Part shown: one piece after another, positions 1 through 8,135 of the stretch | How the letters are laid out: each line of letters begins with the position of its first letter | Numbering within the stretch: position 1 is the stretch's first letter | Assembly (NCBI GenBank): GCA_023437715.1 | Contig: JAEZFK010000036.1 | Location: 1-64,000, forward strand | Reading direction: 5' to 3' | DNA from: Bacillota bacterium | Lineage (GTDB): Bacteria > Bacillota > Clostridia > Lachnospirales > Lachnospiraceae | Length of the DNA: 64,000 nt | Position numbers and translations under genes: made by a program | Notes under the pieces: model-generated | Database searches by the model: none | Told to the model about the DNA's origin: nothing | Seen by the model: only the letters and a program-made list of their open reading frames with translations

Positions 1-174
1 CGGAGCATTGTTTTGTCATGCTGTCAAGGGCGGCGGTAGCCTGCCAAGAACTATATCTAGCAATTTTCAAGGTTCTGAATGAGCCATTTTTTAGGCTCGG
101 GGTTTTCATACGTTACTTTACACTACCTTTACGTTTCATGCTCTATCAAATCAGATGATACCATCTGTATGATC
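1..174. other. Intergenic segment at window edge
   Basis: No gene is visible. A short GAGCC/GGCTC inverted repeat with an A/T-rich loop lies near positions 88-105, but it has no convincing U-tract for the minus-strand gene that ends at 175. I assign it no function. Confidence 0.3.
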
Positions 175-2124
175 CTATTGGATAAGCTCCTTCATCCACA
201 CTATCATCTCACCCGGTTTCCGGTTTGCCCAGCTGCTGTAGGGAACTGCTTTTAAATCCAGATCAATGAATTTCACTTTCCTGTCTCCGTAAAGCTGGTT
301 TTCTTTCCAGCCCTCTGTGCTTATCTTTTTTCCTTTCAGATGTACGGTTAAGGTCCCGCCCATGAGCTCCGGCTCGAACACCTCGGTCAGCTCCTGATCG
401 CCGTCTACATAAATGGAGGCCAGATTGTCCCCGTTATCGGTTTCTTCCAGGCAGTAAACCACCGGTCCCTTTACGATGGCGATTTTTCCTGCATCCGCTC
501 TCACCCCGGGATTTGCCCGGACAAAGGCTGCCTTTTGCCGGAAAGTGACTGTCAGGACCGCATCCTCAAACCTGCCGGATATATAGGCGTATCCCTTTAT
601 GATTTCTGCATTCAGACATTGCCCCTCAGAATCCTGAATCTTAAAATCCTGAGCCCAGGAGGGAACCCGGAAAGCCACTGTCTTCTCCTCCATTCCCCTG
701 CTTCTGATTTCCACGGTACATTTTCCGTTTTGGGGAAGCTCCGTGTTCATCCGGAAACTGAGCTCCTCTTTGCAAAGCTCTGTCTCCACATGACTGCTGA
801 CGTATAAGTTTACATAAAGAGTAGAATCATCCTGGAAATAGATGTACTGACCAAAGGAGGCCAGGGTCCTTGCGATGTTGGGCGGGCAGCAGGCCACTCC
901 AAACCATTTCTGCCGTCTGGGCTTTACATGCTCCTTCGAGGTTCTTGGAATGCAGTTGTCCGGCCAGACCTCCAAAGGGTTGACATAAAAGAAGCTTTTC
1001 CCGTCCAGGGCAATTCCTGACAGCAGGGTGTTATACAGGGAACGCTCCACAGCATCCATATAGGAACCGTCCCCTGTGATTTCCGCCATCCGTTTTCCAA
1101 AGAGGGCCAGGCCGATGGAAGCGCAGGTTTCTGAATAATTGCAGTCATTGGGCAGATCATAATCCGCCGTAAAACGCTCCAGAAGTCCGGAAGACCCGAT
1201 TCCGCCGGTTAAATACATTCTCTTTGACACAATGTTCTGCCACAGTCCTCTGCATACTTCAAGGAGTTCCCCGTCCTCATATTCATAAGCCAGATCCGCC
1301 ATGGCGCTGTACATGTAAACAGCCCTTACTGCATGTCCTTCTGCCGTCTTCTGCTGTCTGACGGGAATATGGGACTGGGAGTACCTGGGGTCATAATTCT
1401 TAAACTCCTGGAAAATGTACTGGTGATTTCTTCTTTCCACCTCAGAAAGGAAATAATTTTCCCCCACGCCCCGGCGATCAATAAAATACTTTGCCAGGTC
1501 CAGATATTTCTTCTTCCCTGTCACCCGGTACAGCTTGACCAGGGCCAGCTCAATCTCCTGATGCCCCGGATAGCCGTGGCACTGCTCTTTTCCAGGACCG
1601 AACACCTTGCAGATCAGATCCGCAAGCCTTGATACGATATTTAAAAACTTATCCTTGCCCGTGGCCTCATAATAGGCTACCGCCGCCTCGATCATATGGC
1701 CTGCCGTATAAAGCTCATGGCCTTCCATCAGGTTCTGCCACCTGGAACCGGGCTCCCTGATGATAAAATATGTATCCAGGTATCCGTCCTCCTGCTGGGC
1801 TCTGCCGATCAAGTCAATGGTGGAATCCGCAAGCCTTTCCAGCTCCTCATCGGGATGGCATGCCAGGGAATAGGCAACCGCCTCCAGCCATTTGGCCACA
1901 TCCGTATCCTGAAATACGGCTCCCTGAAACTCTCCGTCTTCTTCTCCGGCGGCTACCTTAAAATTGTGGATGCAATGGCTTGGCTCCGCGTCCTCTATTA
2001 AATCGTTTAATATGCTCCACTGGTAAGGAATGATGACCTCTTTTACAAGATCAATGTATTTGTTCCAGGACCTATCGTTGATTTCTATTTTTTTCAATGG
2101 GATACTGCGCAGTTTTTCTTTCAT
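175..2124 (-). CDS. GH127 beta-L-arabinofuranosidase
   Basis: Glycoside hydrolase family 127 (formerly DUF1680), 649 aa, predicted cytoplasmic (no signal peptide). The family releases beta-L-arabinofuranose from arabinooligosaccharides. The metal/nucleophile set of the characterised enzyme HypBA1 is present with matching spacing: Glu316 (acid/base equivalent), then Glu332 and Cys334 in a SETC motif, then Cys412-Cys413 in ACCPPN; the first of the paired cysteines is the family nucleophile and the set binds zinc. An all-helical barrel fills the first two thirds and beta domains follow. I start at the second Met (2124), because GAGG lies 8 nt before it but only 2 nt before the upstream ATG. It stands alone, with a palindromic operator-like site about 40 bp upstream. 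Exact substrate is inferred from the family. Confidence 0.9.
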   Translation of the reverse strand: MKEKLRSIPLKKIEINDRSWNKYIDLVKEVIIPYQWSILNDLIEDAEPSHCIHNFKVAAGEEDGEFQGAVFQDTDVAKWLEAVAYSLACHPDEELERLADSTIDLIGRAQQEDGYLDTYFIIREPGSRWQNLMEGHELYTAGHMIEAAVAYYEATGKDKFLNIVSRLADLICKVFGPGKEQCHGYPGHQEIELALVKLYRVTGKKKYLDLAKYFIDRRGVGENYFLSEVERRNHQYIFQEFKNYDPRYSQSHIPVRQQKTAEGHAVRAVYMYSAMADLAYEYEDGELLEVCRGLWQNIVSKRMYLTGGIGSSGLLERFTADYDLPNDCNYSETCASIGLALFGKRMAEITGDGSYMDAVERSLYNTLLSGIALDGKSFFYVNPLEVWPDNCIPRTSKEHVKPRRQKWFGVACCPPNIARTLASFGQYIYFQDDSTLYVNLYVSSHVETELCKEELSFRMNTELPQNGKCTVEIRSRGMEEKTVAFRVPSWAQDFKIQDSEGQCLNAEIIKGYAYISGRFEDAVLTVTFRQKAAFVRANPGVRADAGKIAIVKGPVVYCLEETDNGDNLASIYVDGDQELTEVFEPELMGGTLTVHLKGKKISTEGWKENQLYGDRKVKFIDLDLKAVPYSSWANRKPGEMIVWMKELIQ

Positions 2125-2161
2125 TACATACACCTCATTCTTTGGTCATTGCAGGCCTTTA

Positions 2162-2177
2162 TATTAAACGTTTAATA
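2162..2177. promoter_or_regulatory. Perfect 16-bp palindromic operator candidate
   Basis: The site TATTAAACGTTTAATA is perfectly self-complementary around a central CG, the usual form of a LacI-family operator. It lies about 40 bp upstream of the GH127 start. The LacI-family gene at 7012-8064 is the nearest candidate regulator; that link is inference. Confidence 0.5.
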
Positions 2178-2314
2178 CAAAAAATTACTTTTTTTCAAAT
2201 TTCATGAAATTTATGCCGTTTTTGCTGCTTTAATAACCGTTCTTAATCCTTATAACTGCATACTAACACATACCAATCATTCTGTAAAGTACTTTTGCAC
2301 AATTTATTAAAATA

Positions 2315-2328
2315 TTTAATCGTTTAAT
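2315..2328. promoter_or_regulatory. Degenerate second copy of the CG-centred operator
   Basis: TTTAATCGTTTAAT matches four of six paired positions of the palindrome at 2162-2177 and has the same central CG, about 152 bp away. It could be an auxiliary operator, but the region is AT-rich and chance similarity is possible. Confidence 0.25.
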
Positions 2329-2530
2329 CATGTAATATTTACTTCATTTTTGATATAATGTGTCGTAAGGTGTTTTTTCTCCTGTTTTTTATGTAGAAAC
2401 AGCCGATGAATAATGAGCTTTATCGTAAATGGATGTCTCCAGCGTTTCAATTCCTCCAGCCACTCATACAGGATATAGTGCAATGTGAAACAAATAAGGG
2501 ATAAGGGCCTTTCTGATATGAATTACCCAT

Positions 2531-2570
2531 AAAAAGAAAACACGGCCGAACTTTTACATTCAGCCGTGTT
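2531..2570 (-). terminator. Terminator of the decarboxylase operon
   Basis: An 8-bp stem (AACACGGC at 2539-2546 with GCCGTGTT at 2563-2570) is followed on the minus strand by TTCTTTTT. It lies just after the LpdD-like gene. Confidence 0.8.
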
Positions 2571-2594
2571 CCTTATTTATATCCTTATTCTGTT

Positions 2595-2990
2595 TCATTT
2601 TGCCGGAAACACGATTCCGGTCTGGGATGGGATATCCGCCAGTACTTCTTCCAGGAATTCCAAACAGCCATCATATAAAATCTTCAGGTGTTCCGGTGAT
2701 AAATTATCTACGTGGATTCCACAGACGCATACGGCAGTATGATTGCTTTTAACTGCTATTTTCTCTGCGAATAATTTTGCCAGAGCATCATCCTTGTGTC
2801 CCAGGCAATTTAAGATGGAGGTCGTTGCGCTTCTTCCTTTTCCGGTCAGACTGGGACGCGGAATGGAAAGAGCGGTACTTCCAATATGAGGAAAGTCTCC
2901 TCCGTACATGAGGACCGTTATATCATCACCCATGGGAATCATATCACAGCGTACTTTTACCCCGTCAATTATTTTTTCAAATGACTTCAT
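2595..2990 (-). CDS. lpdD: LpdD-like prenyl-flavin decarboxylase accessory protein
   Basis: Small (131 aa) cytoplasmic protein resembling LpdD, the third component of bacterial gallate/hydroxybenzoate decarboxylase systems and proposed to act as a prenylated-flavin chaperone. Visible features are the segment VLMYGGDFPHIGSTALSIPR and an HVDNLSPEHLKI stretch near the C terminus. It ends the operon MerR-UbiD-DUF554-UbiX-LpdD. I place the start at 2990 because AGAAAGGAAA precedes that ATG; a longer frame reaching 3020 would overlap the UbiX gene and has no better ribosome site. Its exact biochemical role is poorly established in the family. Confidence 0.7.
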   Translation of the reverse strand: MKSFEKIIDGVKVRCDMIPMGDDITVLMYGGDFPHIGSTALSIPRPSLTGKGRSATTSILNCLGHKDDALAKLFAEKIAVKSNHTAVCVCGIHVDNLSPEHLKILYDGCLEFLEEVLADIPSQTGIVFPAK

Positions 2991-3010
2991 AGATTTCCTT
3001 TCTGACAGGC

Positions 3011-3577
3011 TTAACTCCACCGCTTAAAGCCTTCAACCCCAATCCCTGCGGCATCCAGGATTTTTCCCGCTATATGAAAATTAACATCTTCCAGGGATTT
3101 CGGCCTGCTGTAGTAAGAAACCACAGGGGGGAGCACCACCACATTCTGAAGAGCTGCCAAATATCCCAGATTCCTCAGATGTATGGGACTTAAGGGCGTC
3201 TCTCTGGCCACGAGAATCAGCTTCCTCTTCTCCTTTACGGTGACATCGGCGGCCCGGAGAAGAAGGTTGTCGGAGTAGCCGCTGTATATTCCCGCCGCTG
3301 TCTTCATGCTGCAGGGCACAATGATCATTGCCTCTGTTTTGAAGGTTCCGCTGGCAATGCTGGCACCGATATTTTTATTGTCATGGCAGACATGGGCCAG
3401 GCTCTTTACTTCTTCCAGTTCCATATCTGTCTCCAGGAGAAGAGTCTCCTCTCCTCCCCGGCTGATGACCAGATGAACTTCATAATCCGGAAAAGCTTTC
3501 AGAAGCTTTAAACAGGCGATTGCCAGCGGCGCCCCGCTGGCGCCGCTGACTCCCAGTACAATTCTTTTCTTCTCCAT
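3011..3577 (-). CDS. ubiX: UbiX-family flavin prenyltransferase
   Basis: 188-aa flavoprotein of the UbiX/Pad1 family. It joins dimethylallyl phosphate to FMN to make the prenylated FMN used by UbiD decarboxylases. The N-terminal flavin-binding stretch GVSGASGA is present (about residues 9-16), followed by VPCSMKTAAGI and the family ending ARETPLSPIHLRNL. The gene sits 4 bp after the DUF554 gene and just before the LpdD-like gene, so the cofactor maker is co-expressed with its client decarboxylase. That context suggests the catabolic (LpdB/BsdB) role rather than ubiquinone synthesis, which would not be expected in an anaerobic Firmicute. Confidence 0.92.
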   Translation of the reverse strand: MEKKRIVLGVSGASGAPLAIACLKLLKAFPDYEVHLVISRGGEETLLLETDMELEEVKSLAHVCHDNKNIGASIASGTFKTEAMIIVPCSMKTAAGIYSGYSDNLLLRAADVTVKEKRKLILVARETPLSPIHLRNLGYLAALQNVVVLPPVVSYYSRPKSLEDVNFHIAGKILDAAGIGVEGFKRWS

Positions 3578-3581
3578 ACGC

Positions 3582-4310
3582 TTACAATAAGGTCAGAATG
3601 ACATGGGACCAAAAGTAAGAAAATGGCATGACCAGAACCATGGCCGGCAGCATATTTGCAATGGGAAAGGTTTTAATTCCAGCAATGCGGAAGCCTGTTG
3701 CCAGCATCAGAATCCCCCCGCAGGCGGTAAAATCAGCAAGCATCTCAGGCGTTGTCATAGGCATGATAAAGGTGGCGCCGAAAAAAAGCAGAATCAGCAC
3801 TACAAATTGAGGAACGCAGACCGTACATACGATATAACCCAGACTGGCGGCGAAAATTCCCGCCGTAAAAAAGTCCAGAATTGATTTGGAAAACAGGATT
3901 GTATGGTCCCCGGTCATTCCGGACTGGAGCGCTCCGAAAATTCCCGTTCCGCTGGCACAGAACAGCACCACAATGCTGACAAGCTTCTGCATGAACTCTT
4001 CCTGACTCATGCTGCTTTCTCTGGAAGCAAAAATCCTGGAAATGGGAGCCTGAACCTTTGTTGCAGCAACGGAAATTCCATATTCCAAATGGACCAGCTC
4101 CCCGATGGCTGTCCCGATAATAACTGCGAATATGACCGCAGGAAGGTAAGTCAGCTTCACAATGGAGAAAACTCCCATGGACATGGAAGAAACTCCGAAA
4201 ATTAAGGTAAGGTTATTTTTAAAATTATCTTTCAGCTTATTTCCCAGCAAAGCTCCGGCGGCACCGCCAAAAAGAACTGCCAGGCTGTTTACGATTACAC
4301 CAATCGGCAT
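3582..4310 (-). CDS. DUF554 integral membrane protein
   Basis: 242-aa membrane protein of the DUF554 (YdfK/YqgA) family. The start matches the family pattern, with a hydrophobic N-terminal helix (PIGVIVNSLAVLFGGAAGALLG), and five to six further membrane segments are visible. Family function is not established. Its place between the UbiD gene (19 bp upstream) and the UbiX gene (4 bp downstream) makes an aromatic acid or phenol permease role plausible; that is inference from position alone. Confidence 0.75.
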   Translation of the reverse strand: MPIGVIVNSLAVLFGGAAGALLGNKLKDNFKNNLTLIFGVSSMSMGVFSIVKLTYLPAVIFAVIIGTAIGELVHLEYGISVAATKVQAPISRIFASRESSMSQEEFMQKLVSIVVLFCASGTGIFGALQSGMTGDHTILFSKSILDFFTAGIFAASLGYIVCTVCVPQFVVLILLFFGATFIMPMTTPEMLADFTACGGILMLATGFRIAGIKTFPIANMLPAMVLVMPFSYFWSHVILTLL

Positions 4311-4329
4311 TTGTATTTACCTCGTATTC

Positions 4330-5814
4330 TTATTTTTGAAACATGTCGGGAACCCAATGAGCAGGGTCAACATCCATGAATTTGCAGCGATTGAAACGAT
4401 GCTTCTCACTGAAAGGCACCGTACAGTCAAAGATCGTCTTGCAGGCGATTCCATGGTCGCGGATGGAAGGGGAAACGGTTGGATCATTGGAAGGATCCAA
4501 AGGATGGCAGCGCACACCCGGAATGCAGATGATATCCGCATCTCCCTGCATACGGGTTGTCATAGCCCAAATCACGTCCTTGATATCAAATGGATCAACA
4601 TCCTCATCCACAAGGAAAATATGCTTCAATTCGCTGAAAGCGGAAAAAGCCAGCAGAGCGGCCTGGCGCTGTCTTCCCTCGTCGCTGGGGATCTTTTTGC
4701 AGAACTGTAAAACTGCTGCATATTTTCCGCCTCCGCTGGAAGCGCAATACACATTTAACAGCTTTCCAGGCATGGCCTTCTCCACCATCTGCAAAATGCT
4801 GGCCTCCGTAGGTATTCCGGCCATGCTGACATGCTCTTCGCTGGGCCCGATACAGGTCTGCATGATGGGATTGTTTCTGTGGGTGACTGCCTTTACTTTA
4901 ATGACGGGGAGCTCCGGATTGGCAGGTCCCGTATAGCCCGGGAATTCCGGCATGGCCTTTCCTGTATTGGTGTTCTGGTCTTCTCTCACCCGAACTGCAG
5001 GAAGCAGTTCTCCTTCAATTACATATTCCGCATTTGCGATACATTTTTCATTGATGGTGAGGCATTGTGTCAGCTCTACGGCCTCTTTGCGAATGGCTCC
5101 CGCGATTTCCAGCTCGTTGAAGCCTAAGGGAGTTGTGGGCGGCTCAAAGCAGGAAGCAATCTCAATGGCCGGATCCACACCGATACTGATGGAAATGGGC
5201 AGAGGCTGTCCGGCCTGTTCTGCCTTTTCACGAAATACACTTAAATGTCTGGCTCCCGGTACAAAATACATGGAAATCTCATCCTTACTCTGCAGACACA
5301 GGCGATGGATGGTGACATCGGAAATCTTCGTTTCCGGATCTGAAGCATAGCACATGCCAAGAGTTATGTATGGTCCTGCATCCTCTTCCGTGTTTGTAGG
5401 GGCAGGAACCAGCTTTCTTATATCAAAATCAGGATCGGTCGCATAATGTACAACCTCCTGGCACCTTGCATCCTTATTGTCTATGACAACGGGTTTGACA
5501 GGACTTGCAACGGCATCCTTTAATAAGTGGCCCAAACGGTCAGGCGCGGTATCCAGCAGATGTCCCACTCTTGTGCGGCTGGCAAGGACTCCGATAGCTA
5601 CCCTGGCGCCCTCATGGCCGATTACCTGGTTAAATATCATGGCCGGCCCTTCCTTGGTAGGACGCATCACAGTGCCCCCTGCACCTACGTGACGGTAAAC
5701 TCCGGATAATTCTGCATGGGGATTTACCGGCACGTCTGTCTCAATCAGTTCACCCGGTATAGAAGCCAGAAGCTCTAAGGATGAACGTAAGTCATTAACC
5801 TTAATTTTTGACAT
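4330..5814 (-). CDS. UbiD-family aromatic acid decarboxylase
   Basis: 494-aa UbiD-family enzyme, the prenyl-FMN-dependent non-oxidative decarboxylase of this operon. The family motif EFPGYTGPA with the following VKAVTHR block carries the conserved active-site acidic residue, and SRTRVGHLL lies in the N-terminal third. Length fits the hydroxyarylic acid decarboxylase C subunits (LpdC, BsdC, about 470-490 aa). Likely substrates are gallate, protocatechuate, 4-hydroxybenzoate or vanillate; the sequence does not tell which. I start at 5814, where AAAGGAGGA precedes the ATG. An ATG at 5856 lies upstream of the predicted -10 box and cannot be on the transcript. Confidence 0.9.
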   Translation of the reverse strand: MSKIKVNDLRSSLELLASIPGELIETDVPVNPHAELSGVYRHVGAGGTVMRPTKEGPAMIFNQVIGHEGARVAIGVLASRTRVGHLLDTAPDRLGHLLKDAVASPVKPVVIDNKDARCQEVVHYATDPDFDIRKLVPAPTNTEEDAGPYITLGMCYASDPETKISDVTIHRLCLQSKDEISMYFVPGARHLSVFREKAEQAGQPLPISISIGVDPAIEIASCFEPPTTPLGFNELEIAGAIRKEAVELTQCLTINEKCIANAEYVIEGELLPAVRVREDQNTNTGKAMPEFPGYTGPANPELPVIKVKAVTHRNNPIMQTCIGPSEEHVSMAGIPTEASILQMVEKAMPGKLLNVYCASSGGGKYAAVLQFCKKIPSDEGRQRQAALLAFSAFSELKHIFLVDEDVDPFDIKDVIWAMTTRMQGDADIICIPGVRCHPLDPSNDPTVSPSIRDHGIACKTIFDCTVPFSEKHRFNRCKFMDVDPAHWVPDMFQK

Positions 5815-5840
5815 AAAAAAATCCTCCTTTGTTATGTATT

Positions 5841-5878
5841 TAAAGCTACTATGCACTATATTGTAGCTATACAGTCAA
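5841..5878 (-). promoter_or_regulatory. MerR-type promoter with 19-bp spacer and dyad operator
   Basis: On the minus strand, TTGACT (-35, 5873-5878) is separated by exactly 19 bp from CATAGT (-10, 5848-5853). The spacer region holds an inverted repeat ACTGTAT-7 bp-ATATAGT. Overlong 19-bp spacers with a dyad are the hallmark of promoters twisted open by MerR activators, and a MerR gene lies immediately upstream. Transcription would begin near 5841, about 27 nt before the decarboxylase start. Confidence 0.75.
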
Positions 5879-5907
5879 GAGGATTTTTAAAAATTTACCA
5901 AAATACT

Positions 5908-6729
5908 TTACTTTTTGACAACAGGAATCTGCAGACAGCAGAAATCCACATCCTGCTCCGAATTATAAAAGGTTGTGTCCAGCAGACAGACATCCAGGGC
6001 GTCACCGGTTATGGTATAATCGTGCTCCCTTACCCAGCGGAGGAGAAAGCGCAGATCTTCCTCATAATAGGGATAAGAGTATTTATACATACAAACGAAA
6101 GTTCCTCCGGGAATCTCCATCACATCCGGAATCTGCTGCAGCTGTGGAAGCACAATAAAAAGACCGGAGTCCTTATATATATCATCCGTTTCAAACCTGG
6201 AACGCCGGATAAGGGTTCCGAAACCGTTAGAGGGCACCATGCCATATTCAAAAAGAATATTCCAGGCTTTTATGAACGTCAGGTGAAGAACATCCTTACT
6301 CAGCCCGGACGGGTATGGGACAAATAAAAGCTTTCTTGGCGCAATCTGCCTCAGAACAGGTGTATTTAACTGATGGGGTTCATGAGAATCTTCATAAAAG
6401 TTTATCCGCTGCTGTACATACATTCTTACCCTGTTCAACTCACATATCTGCGCATCAATTTCCTTTTTTTGATTTTCCAGCAGCTGAATGACCGTATCCG
6501 GACTTCTGTTTCCTATATTCTCTTTTATGTGTTCCAGCCTGATTCCCAACTTTTTCAAAAGACAGATTTCTCTTAAAATCGGAATCTGATATATGCTGTA
6601 ATAACGGTACCCGCTTTCATTAATATATACCGGCTTTAATATATTGATATGATCGTAATAGATAAGGGTCTGACGTGTCAGATGGTGCATCTTTGCCATT
6701 TCACTGATTGGAATCAAATTATTTTCCAT
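5908..6729 (-). CDS. MerR-family transcriptional regulator with GyrI-like effector domain
   Basis: 273-aa regulator. The N-terminal winged helix contains ISEMAKMHHLTRQTLIYYDHI and GYRYYS, standard for MerR. A coiled dimerisation helix covers about residues 80-115, and a GyrI-like multidrug/ligand-binding fold fills the C terminus (about 125-270). No metal-binding cysteine set is apparent, so it should sense an organic molecule. It is encoded directly upstream of the UbiD operon on the same strand, and the intervening promoter has the MerR spacing, so it probably activates the operon in response to an aromatic acid. The ligand is unknown. Confidence 0.9.
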   Translation of the reverse strand: MENNLIPISEMAKMHHLTRQTLIYYDHINILKPVYINESGYRYYSIYQIPILREICLLKKLGIRLEHIKENIGNRSPDTVIQLLENQKKEIDAQICELNRVRMYVQQRINFYEDSHEPHQLNTPVLRQIAPRKLLFVPYPSGLSKDVLHLTFIKAWNILFEYGMVPSNGFGTLIRRSRFETDDIYKDSGLFIVLPQLQQIPDVMEIPGGTFVCMYKYSYPYYEEDLRFLLRWVREHDYTITGDALDVCLLDTTFYNSEQDVDFCCLQIPVVKK

Positions 6730-6920
6730 GGAAAATTCCCCTTTCGTAAGATTGTAATATAGGAATCAGTATAGCACAGGAAATGGGGTTCTGCCTTCAT
6801 TTGTAATTCAGTTGTGAATATTTTCTCTGCTTTTTGTAAAATCCCGTTTTTAAGAAGCAAATAGCGGCTTATGATGACCTGCATAGCGAATGATTTATTA
6901 TTTTACATAGGTCCATTCAT

Positions 6921-6961
6921 AAAAAAACAGCTTCGATTCAGGAAAAACATGAATCGAAGCT
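6921..6961 (-). terminator. Terminator after lacI-family gene
   Basis: A 12-bp perfect stem (AGCTTCGATTCA at 6929-6940 with its complement at 6950-6961) is followed on the minus strand by seven T residues. It ends the sugar locus at 7-15 kb and isolates it from the MerR gene. Confidence 0.85.
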
Positions 6962-7011
6962 TACTAATTTTGCGATCAGGATTTCTTTGAAGCCAAAGTC
7001 TTTTTCCTGCA

Positions 7012-8064
7012 TTAATTGATTATAGCCGAAATATTATTTATCGACTTTCTGACCAGCAGCTTACAGCCCACGGAACAGACATTTTCCGAATCCACTTCCA
7101 GCTCCCGCCCGTTTAAAAGATCAATAACCAGCTCGCTGGCCTTGTGCCCGATATCGTGAAGAGGCAGGCTTATGGTGGTGAGGGGCGGATGGTAATATCC
7201 CGACAGCTCTCTGTCATCGTACCCCGCCACAGACAAATCGCTTCCCACAATAAGTCCCAGCTCATCCATACGGTCATAGACTCCGCCGGCCATCAAGTCG
7301 TTCATGCAGAAAATGGCGGTCACCTTCTTTTCCAGAAGCTGATCGGTGCAGTCATAGCCGGAGCCTCTGGTCCAGTCCCCTTCCACCACCAGGCTGGGAT
7401 CGTATAAGATTCCGTTTTGAAAAAGCACCTGCTGGTATCCCACCAGCCTTGCCTGGGCATGAAGGCTGTCCGGCTTTCCGGTTATGACGCCAACCCGCTT
7501 ATGGCCGTGGTCCACCAGATGCTGCATGATTTCCGAAGCGCCGTGAACATCATCTACCACCACAGAGGGCACTTTCCTGCTTTTTGAATACCCGTATGCC
7601 ATGACCGCCGGAATGGACAGGGTATCCGGAATGCAGCGGATGACCCGCTCATGGGCCGCAACGTAGATAATTCCCTCTACCTGCTTTTCCACCAGCTTCT
7701 TGATTTCAAGCCCGACAAGCCCATAATAATCATCCCGGTTATAATAGGTGTCATTATATTTTTTAAAGAGCCTTAAATTCGTTAAAAGCACCTGGTAATC
7801 CTGTTCCTGACAATAGTCCGTTATGCCGTCGATGATATCGGGGATGCTGAATATGGTCATATCCTCTGCAATGACCCCTATGCTTCTGGTCTTCTGCATC
7901 TTTAAATTTTTTGCGACCACATTGGGGGTATAGTTGAGCCTTTCGGCCATTTCCAAAACCATCTTTCTGGTTTTGTCACTGGCTCCGGGCTTATTATTTA
8001 ATATATTTGATACTGTGGCAACTGAAACGCCGCAGCTTTTTGCCAGTTCTTTTATTGTTGCCAT
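7012..8064 (-). CDS. LacI-family transcriptional regulator
   Basis: 350-aa LacI/GalR-type repressor. The N-terminal helix-turn-helix is clear (TIKELAKSCGVSVATVSNILNN), the hinge follows at about residue 45-60, and a periplasmic-binding-protein-like effector domain extends to the end (GVITGKPDS, AIFCMNDLMAGG). It follows the two flavoprotein genes with a 71-bp gap that may hold its own promoter (-35 TTGACA). GGGAGG precedes the ATG. Candidate targets are this locus and, because LacI operators are CG-centred palindromes, the GH127 promoter at 2162-2177. The effector sugar is unknown. Confidence 0.92.
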   Translation of the reverse strand: MATIKELAKSCGVSVATVSNILNNKPGASDKTRKMVLEMAERLNYTPNVVAKNLKMQKTRSIGVIAEDMTIFSIPDIIDGITDYCQEQDYQVLLTNLRLFKKYNDTYYNRDDYYGLVGLEIKKLVEKQVEGIIYVAAHERVIRCIPDTLSIPAVMAYGYSKSRKVPSVVVDDVHGASEIMQHLVDHGHKRVGVITGKPDSLHAQARLVGYQQVLFQNGILYDPSLVVEGDWTRGSGYDCTDQLLEKKVTAIFCMNDLMAGGVYDRMDELGLIVGSDLSVAGYDDRELSGYYHPPLTTISLPLHDIGHKASELVIDLLNGRELEVDSENVCSVGCKLLVRKSINNISAIIN

Positions 8065-8091
8065 TATCCGCCTCCCCGACCTTTTGTATTA

Positions 8092-8120
8092 ATTAACTCA
8101 AATTTTTCTGCAATTGTCAA
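8092..8120 (-). promoter_or_regulatory. Possible promoter of the lacI-family gene
   Basis: TTGACA (8115-8120) is followed after 17 bp by GTTAAT (8092-8097) on the minus strand. The -35 is a consensus match but the -10 is weak. It overlaps a TTAATTAA palindrome that could serve for self-repression. Confidence 0.4.
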
Positions 8121-8135
8121 TAGGCGGAGGAGAAA

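Noticed and set aside
1991..2016. Another TTAAATCGTTTAA-like site inside the GH127 coding region
   Set aside because: It encodes part of the protein and its halves are out of register, so it is not a true palindrome.
2387..2530. Short open frames on the minus strand (e.g. YEWLEELKRW) in the GH127-LpdD gap
   Set aside because: They are under 50 codons, have no ribosome site and match no family I know.
5815..5856. Upstream ATG giving 14 extra residues on the UbiD-family protein
   Set aside because: It lies upstream of the predicted -10 box, and the internal ATG has a strong ribosome site.
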